NCBI GenBank assembly: GCA_020832555.1
Contig: JAFIEM010000025.1
Span: 1 to 37,252 of the forward strand
DNA: 37,252 nt
From: Natronohydrobacter sp.
Lineage (GTDB): Bacteria > Pseudomonadota > Alphaproteobacteria > Rhodobacterales > Rhodobacteraceae
Direction of reading: 5' to 3'
How positions within the stretch are numbered: the stretch's first letter is position 1; each line of letters begins with the position of its first letter. Shown piece after piece: positions 33,675 to 37,252 of the stretch. Made by a program: the position numbers and the translations under genes. The notes beneath the pieces are model-generated. The model was given only the letters and a program-made list of their open reading frames with translations, searched no databases and was not told where the DNA came from.

Positions 33675-34616
33675 ATGCAATTTGCCTTTGGCGGCGAATG
33701 GGATGCGCGCGATGCGCAACAGCGCAGCGATGCGGAAGCCTTGGCGCAAGCGCGCGCCTCTTCCGAAACGCGCGTGCTGCCCTTCTGGCGCGGCAAACCC
33801 CATCTGGCAGGCTCTGCGCTCGCATGGGTGCCCGCCGATCATCCGATGCTGCGCCATGCGCAACAGCCGTTTCTCTATCTCGGCCAGCATCAGGGGCGCG
33901 CGCGCTTTGCTGCCGATATCTCGACCTGGGAACCCGATGCACTGGACCGCGCCGCACTGGCGATGTTCCTCGACACCTCGATCCAGCGCCACCCCGACGC
34001 GCCCCCGGAGGCCCATTTCGGCGAGCTGCGCATGGCCATGTCCCAGCTTGCCCCGCCCGAAGCCGCCCTTGCCGCCACCGCCCGCGCACTGTTCAACTGG
34101 CACCGCACGCATGGCTTCTGCGCCGCCTGCGGCCATGCCAGCGATGTGACAATGGCCGGATGGGAACGGCAATGCCCCGCCTGCGGCGCCAAGCATTTCC
34201 CGCGCACCGATCCGGTCGTGATCATGCTGGTCACGCATGGCAATGACGTTCTGCTGGGCCGCTCGCCGGGCTGGCCAGAGCGGATGTATTCCGCACTTGC
34301 AGGCTTCGTTGAGCCGGGCGAGACGCTGGAAGCGGCCGTCGCCCGCGAAGTGTTCGAGGAAACCGCCATCCGCCTTGGTCCGGTGGGCTATGTCGCCTCG
34401 CAACCCTGGCCCTTTCCCAATTCGCTGATGTTCGGGGCTGTGGCCGAAGCCACCAGCCGCGAGATCACGCTGGATGACGAGCTTGAAGACGCCCGCTGGT
34501 TCCCCCGCGAAGAGATCCTGCGCGCCTGGAGCGGCAACCATCCTGACCTGTTGCCTGCGCGAAAAGGGGCCATCGCGCATTACCTGATCGGAGAATGGCT
34601 TGCTGGCAGGCTCTGA
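33675..34616 (+). CDS. nudC: NAD(+) diphosphatase NudC
   Basis: 313-residue Nudix hydrolase that splits NAD(H) into NMN(H) and AMP and can remove NAD caps from RNA. The zinc ribbon is complete (CAACG at 149-153, CPACG at 167-171). The Nudix box runs from 210 (GFVEPGETLEA) to 232 (REVFEETAI); the usual Gly near the end of the box is Ala here. SQPWPFPNS (242-250) is the hallmark that separates NudC from other Nudix enzymes. The start is ATG 33675 with a purine-rich GGGACCGGAG before it. It is divergent from the cpdB-like gene and 63 bases before pgsA. Confidence 0.95.
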   Translation: MQFAFGGEWDARDAQQRSDAEALAQARASSETRVLPFWRGKPHLAGSALAWVPADHPMLRHAQQPFLYLGQHQGRARFAADISTWEPDALDRAALAMFLDTSIQRHPDAPPEAHFGELRMAMSQLAPPEAALAATARALFNWHRTHGFCAACGHASDVTMAGWERQCPACGAKHFPRTDPVVIMLVTHGNDVLLGRSPGWPERMYSALAGFVEPGETLEAAVAREVFEETAIRLGPVGYVASQPWPFPNSLMFGAVAEATSREITLDDELEDARWFPREEILRAWSGNHPDLLPARKGAIAHYLIGEWLAGRL

Positions 34617-34679
34617 GCGGCTTATCTCTCGGACAGCCGGGGCTTGCATTTCCCCCCCCGCGCTTTCAGGATGCTGACC

Positions 34680-35390
34680 ATGACGCTGCGCGCTGCCCCC
34701 GGTTCCGGACCCAAACCCATGTCGACCTGGACTGTCCCGAATATCCTGACTGTCCTGCGCCTGCTGGCCGCGCCGGGTGTGGCGGTGATGTTTCTCTATT
34801 TCCACCGCCCCTGGGCCGACTGGTTCGCGCTTGCTCTCTTTGCGCTGGCCGCGATCACCGATTTCTTCGACGGCTATCTGGCGCGCGCCTGGAAACAGGA
34901 AAGCCGCCTTGGCGCGATGCTCGACCCCATCGCCGACAAGGCGATGGTCGTGATCGCCCTTCTGGTCATCACCGGCTATTCCGGCATGGACCCCTGGCTG
35001 ATCCTGCCCGCCACCGCGATCCTGTTCCGCGAGGTCTTCGTCTCGGGCCTGCGCGAGTTTCTCGGCGACAAGGCGGGCTTGCTGAAAGTCACCAGTCTCG
35101 CGAAATGGAAAACCACCGCGCAGATGACCGCGATTGCGGTGCTCTTCCTCGCCATGGGCCTCGAATATGTCCGCGAGGCCGCCTCCCAGCGCAGCCACCG
35201 CGCCCTGATCGAAACCCTCAGCGATATCGGCACCTCGGATGTCAGCGTCGTCGATCTGGCCCGTCACGGCGGCAATTACGTCTGGAATTTCGGCCTCGCC
35301 CTGATCTGGATTGCCGCCATCCTGACGCTGATCACCGGCTGGGACTATTTCCGCAAATCGCTGCCCTTCCTGAGAGACACGCCCAAATGA
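34680..35390 (+). CDS. pgsA: CDP-diacylglycerol-glycerol-3-phosphate 3-phosphatidyltransferase
   Basis: 236-residue integral membrane enzyme that makes phosphatidylglycerol phosphate, the first step to phosphatidylglycerol. The CDP-alcohol phosphotransferase motif is complete: Asp61, Asp64-Gly65, Ala68-Arg69, Gly78, Asp82, Asp86 (DFFDGYLAR ... GAMLDPIAD). Hydrophobic helices surround it. The start is ATG 34680, with AGGA 8 bases upstream; 34722 (MSTWTVPN) is also possible and matches the length of many relatives. Its stop overlaps moaD (ATGA). The pgsA-moaD-moaE order is, to my recollection, common in alphaproteobacteria. Confidence 0.94.
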   Translation: MTLRAAPGSGPKPMSTWTVPNILTVLRLLAAPGVAVMFLYFHRPWADWFALALFALAAITDFFDGYLARAWKQESRLGAMLDPIADKAMVVIALLVITGYSGMDPWLILPATAILFREVFVSGLREFLGDKAGLLKVTSLAKWKTTAQMTAIAVLFLAMGLEYVREAASQRSHRALIETLSDIGTSDVSVVDLARHGGNYVWNFGLALIWIAAILTLITGWDYFRKSLPFLRDTPK

Positions 35391-35638
35391 CGCTCGACAT
35401 CCTCTATTTCGCCTGGCTGCGCGAACGCATCGGCCTGCCGCGCGAGACTGTCACCACCGAGGCCGCGACCGTGGCCGATCTGGTCGCCGAACTCAGCGCG
35501 CGCGAGGACCGCTACGCGCTGGCCTTCTCCGACCTCTCGGCGGTGCGCGTGGCGCTGGATCAGGATCTGGCCGATTTCGACGCCCCCCTGGCAGGCGTGC
35601 GCGAAGTGGCCTTCTTCCCGCCGATGACCGGGGGCTGA
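35387..35638 (+). CDS. moaD: molybdopterin synthase sulfur-carrier subunit MoaD
   Basis: 83-residue ubiquitin-like protein ending in MTGG, the C-terminal Gly-Gly that is adenylated by MoeB and turned into a thiocarboxylate to supply sulfur for molybdopterin. MTLDILYFAWLRERIG at the start and REVAFFPPMTGG at the end are typical. The frame is open far upstream, but that part runs through pgsA in another frame; the ATGA overlap with the pgsA stop fixes the start at 35387. moaE follows one base after the stop. Confidence 0.95.
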   Translation: MTLDILYFAWLRERIGLPRETVTTEAATVADLVAELSAREDRYALAFSDLSAVRVALDQDLADFDAPLAGVREVAFFPPMTGG

Positions 35639-35639
35639 A

Positions 35640-36080
35640 ATGCAGATCCGCGTGCAGGAGGCCCCGTTCGACTATGGCGCGGAATCCGCCCGTTTCACGG
35701 ATGGCTGCAACGGCATCGGCGCGGTCGTCACCTTCTGCGGCATCGTGCGCAATGACGGCGGCGCGCTGCAGGCGATGGAGATCGAACACTACCCCGGCAT
35801 GACCGAACGCGCCCTGACCCAGATCGCCGAAGAGGCCGCCCGCCGCTGGACGCTGGCCGATTGCCTGATCATTCACCGCTTTGGTCGCATGACACCGGGC
35901 GAAAAGATCATGATGGTCGCGACCGCTTCGGCTCATCGCGCCGATGCTTTCGCGGCGGCGGATTTCCTGATGGATTACCTCAAATCTCGCGCGCCCTTCT
36001 GGAAGAAGGAATTTTCGGGCGACAGCGCGGAATGGGTGGCCGCGAAAGACGCGGATGAGGCGGCACTGGAACGGTGGTGA
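35640..36080 (+). CDS. moaE: molybdopterin synthase catalytic subunit MoaE
   Basis: 146-residue catalytic subunit that binds two MoaD and converts precursor Z (cPMP) to molybdopterin. GAVVTFCGIVRN is the N-terminal signature, with IEHYPGM, HRFGRMTPGE and VATASAHRADAF following; the catalytic Lys is Lys122 in APFWKKE. Length is normal. Spacing from moaD is one base. Base composition up to the stop is that of the host (40 of 60 bases G or C in 35701-35760); it drops just beyond, in the next gene. Confidence 0.96.
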   Translation: MQIRVQEAPFDYGAESARFTDGCNGIGAVVTFCGIVRNDGGALQAMEIEHYPGMTERALTQIAEEAARRWTLADCLIIHRFGRMTPGEKIMMVATASAHRADAFAAADFLMDYLKSRAPFWKKEFSGDSAEWVAAKDADEAALERW

Positions 36081-36084
36081 CATA

Positions 36085-36894
36085 ATGGCGGATCGAGTTA
36101 TATTCCTATCGCATATTCACGAAGAGAGCGCCCTTGCCATATTGATCAAGCGCGCCCTCGAGGAAGAATTTAGTGGTTTTGTGGATGTTTTTGTCTCGTC
36201 AGATAGTGAGAGCAACCCAACAGGCTACAACTTTTTAAGACGGATAGAAAACACTCTTGTATCTTGCATCGGTGCGATCTACTTAATCAGCCCGAATTCG
36301 GCTACTCGTAGTTGGATTCACTTTGAACTCGGCGCAGTTTGGATTCGCAACTGCCTACATCTTCGAGAAGGAAAGCCTGAAATTCCCGCTTTGCCGCTTT
36401 GCCACTCTGGAATGACACCGAGCAACCTACCTGCTCCGCTAAATAATCTAAATTCAATAGTTGGCAATGATCCTCTGAAACTAGAAGCTGCATTTAAGTC
36501 CATCCAAAAGGCAGTTGGCGGAAAAGGACCGCTCAAGACAGATTTTGTGCAGCTTGCGAAGAGCATAGGTGAGTTTGAAACAGAAAATGGCTTTGGACGG
36601 CATGCCAAATCCCTTTTTTTAGCTCTTGATCTAACGCCTCAGGATTCCGCTTATCTTTTTAACTATAGCAAGAGCCATCCGCCTAAATCATTTATAACCA
36701 TTCCTGATCTCGAATTACCTGCTGAGAAGCATCATTTGATCAGGAAACTTGAGGAAGGGGAGTTGCGTGAGTTTATCAAGACGAAATGGAAAAAAAGCCT
36801 GAGAAATGGTAGGCTTGATGGCCAAGAACAAAAGTATGTCATTGTAGATTTAAGCATAAGAACATCCTTAATTCTAGATTATTTGATGCATTAG
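36085..36894 (+). CDS. orphan TIR-domain protein, AT-rich and probably acquired
   Basis: 269 residues. The N-terminal part (about 4-115) reads as a bacterial TIR domain: VIFLSHIHEE (first strand and loop), VFVSSD (35-40), a central AIYLISPNS strand and SWIHFELGAVW, where Glu81 is at the position of the catalytic Glu of NAD-consuming TIRs. The rest (about 120-269) is a basic, helical region of no family I know, ending in VIVDLSIRTSLILDYLMH. No transmembrane segment. The start ATG at 36085 is four bases after moaE; SD is poor. GC content drops (25 of 60 bases in 36181-36240) and codons such as TTA, AGA and ATA appear, unlike all neighbours. Role is inferred: cell suicide or signalling in phage defence. 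Confidence 0.8.
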   Translation: MADRVIFLSHIHEESALAILIKRALEEEFSGFVDVFVSSDSESNPTGYNFLRRIENTLVSCIGAIYLISPNSATRSWIHFELGAVWIRNCLHLREGKPEIPALPLCHSGMTPSNLPAPLNNLNSIVGNDPLKLEAAFKSIQKAVGGKGPLKTDFVQLAKSIGEFETENGFGRHAKSLFLALDLTPQDSAYLFNYSKSHPPKSFITIPDLELPAEKHHLIRKLEEGELREFIKTKWKKSLRNGRLDGQEQKYVIVDLSIRTSLILDYLMH

Positions 36895-36978
36895 TTTTCT
36901 TTTACATTTCCAGAAATTTTTTTGTTTCATGCGAGAGTATAAGAAAGATATTCCAAATATCCCAATGCGTCTCAAAAG

Positions 36979-37005
36979 AAAAAGGGCGGCCCAACCGGAC
37001 CGCCC
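36979..37005 (-). terminator. rho-independent terminator of rplA
   Basis: On the minus strand GGGCGG-U-CC pairs with GGCCGCCC around a 5-base loop (one bulged base), followed by five U. It lies 23 bases downstream of the rplA stop and also faces the end of the TIR gene. Between the TIR stop (36894) and this stem the DNA is AT-rich, and I see no separate terminator for the TIR gene. Confidence 0.88.
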
Positions 37006-37028
37006 CTCCACAATCTCTCTGAAACGCC

Positions 37029-37252
37029 TCAGCGCTGCGTCGCGCTGGTCACGTCCACCGACACGCCCGGCCCCATTGAGGAGCTGACCGAGACCTTTTT
37101 CAGGTAAGCACCCTTGGCACCCGTGGGTTTGGCCTTGGCCACAGCATCCACGAAAGCGCGCAGGTTCTCGGCCAGTTTCCCGGCCTCAAACGAGGCTTTG
37201 CCGATCCCGGCATGGATGATCCCGGCCTTTTCGACCTTGAACTGGACCTGAC
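37029..37252 (-). CDS. rplA: ribosomal protein L1, C-terminal part (5' end beyond window)
   Basis: The last 73 or so codons of ribosomal protein L1 on the minus strand. [55 protein letters not shown] and VDVTSATQR followed by TGA match the end of domain I in bacterial L1, including the KGxYLKKVxxSSTMGPG consensus that is nearly universal. The protein binds 23S rRNA at the L1 stalk and represses its own operon's mRNA in many bacteria. The start lies to the right of the window. Confidence 0.96.
   Translation of the reverse strand, partial: QVQFKVEKAGIIHAGIGKASFEAGKLAENLRAFVDAVAKAKPTGAKGAYLKKVSVSSSMGPGVSVDVTSATQR

Noticed and set aside
33636-35267. 543-codon minus-strand frame opposite nudC and pgsA
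   Set aside because: Antisense shadow without motifs, spanning two well-supported genes.
36085-36894. Complete Thoeris, TIR-STING or TIR-SAVED system
   Set aside because: No ThsA, CD-NTase, STING or SAVED partner is seen in or beside the TIR gene, and the next gene is rplA.
1-37252. tRNA/rRNA genes, CRISPR arrays, insertion sequences, integrases
   Set aside because: All intergenic gaps were read; they are short and show no cloverleaf, regular spaced repeats or transposase frames.

Overview
The window is a gene-dense, GC-rich stretch of alphaproteobacterial core chromosome, most likely from the Rhodobacteraceae (roseobacter/Rhodobacter group). This is inferred from the style of several products (an RpoHII-type sigma-32, a MetA with acetyl-CoA signature, a divergent rhomboid carrying GGYP, Tat-exported YkuD proteins) and from gene order (lpoA-like / rsmI / yraN / gshB, and glnD / murJ near trpS). 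I find 36 genes and no tRNA, rRNA, integrase, transposase or CRISPR array. No stretch above 300 bases lacks a gene.

Layout. 1-7.3 kb: the 5' part of a 3-hydroxyisobutyrate dehydrogenase-type gene (minus), a membrane-anchored penicillin/AHL acylase-family Ntn hydrolase, a FadL-type outer-membrane protein with a strong terminator, then a tight run of P-loop ATPase, metA (homoserine O-acetyltransferase) and a lipoprotein alpha/beta hydrolase. 7.3-10.6 kb (minus): anmK, a DUF4389 membrane protein and pepF, with a GNRA-capped hairpin over the pepF ribosome binding site. 10.6-13.4 kb (plus): tyrS and two tandem Tat-exported L,D-transpeptidase-fold paralogues. 13.4-15.5 kb (minus): trpS and an unknown membrane protein. 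15.6-16.3 kb (plus): a rhomboid-fold protein without catalytic residues. 16.2-22.0 kb (minus): an overlapping set of LpoA-like lipoprotein, glnD, a YdeI/OmdA-domain protein and murJ. 22.1-25.3 kb (plus): rsmI, yraN, gshB and an HSL-family esterase. 25.3-26.8 kb (minus): comM. 27.0-31.4 kb (plus): rpoHII, a ChaN-like haem/iron protein, coaBC, dut and a membrane-anchored MoeB/ThiF E1-like protein. 31.5-33.5 kb (minus): a cpdB-like phosphodiesterase without a signal peptide. 33.7-36.1 kb (plus): nudC, pgsA, moaD, moaE. 36.1-36.9 kb: an AT-rich orphan TIR-domain gene. 37.0 kb to the end: the 3' end of rplA (minus).

Themes. Cell-wall synthesis and recycling recur (LpoA-like, MurJ, AnmK, YkuD pair), as do cofactor and nucleotide housekeeping (CoaBC, Dut, NudC, MoeB, MoaD/E) and stress response (RpoHII, GshB). 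The clearest accessory signal is the orphan TIR gene, whose base composition breaks sharply from its surroundings. It is a candidate nucleotide-consuming immune effector, but nothing in the window forms a complete multi-gene defence system around it. Other points worth a second look are the pepF hairpin, an ECF11/RpoE-like promoter upstream of rpoHII, the YkuD pair missing the usual Arg after the catalytic Cys, the pseudo-rhomboid, and a G-quadruplex motif in the loop of the moeB terminator-like hairpin.
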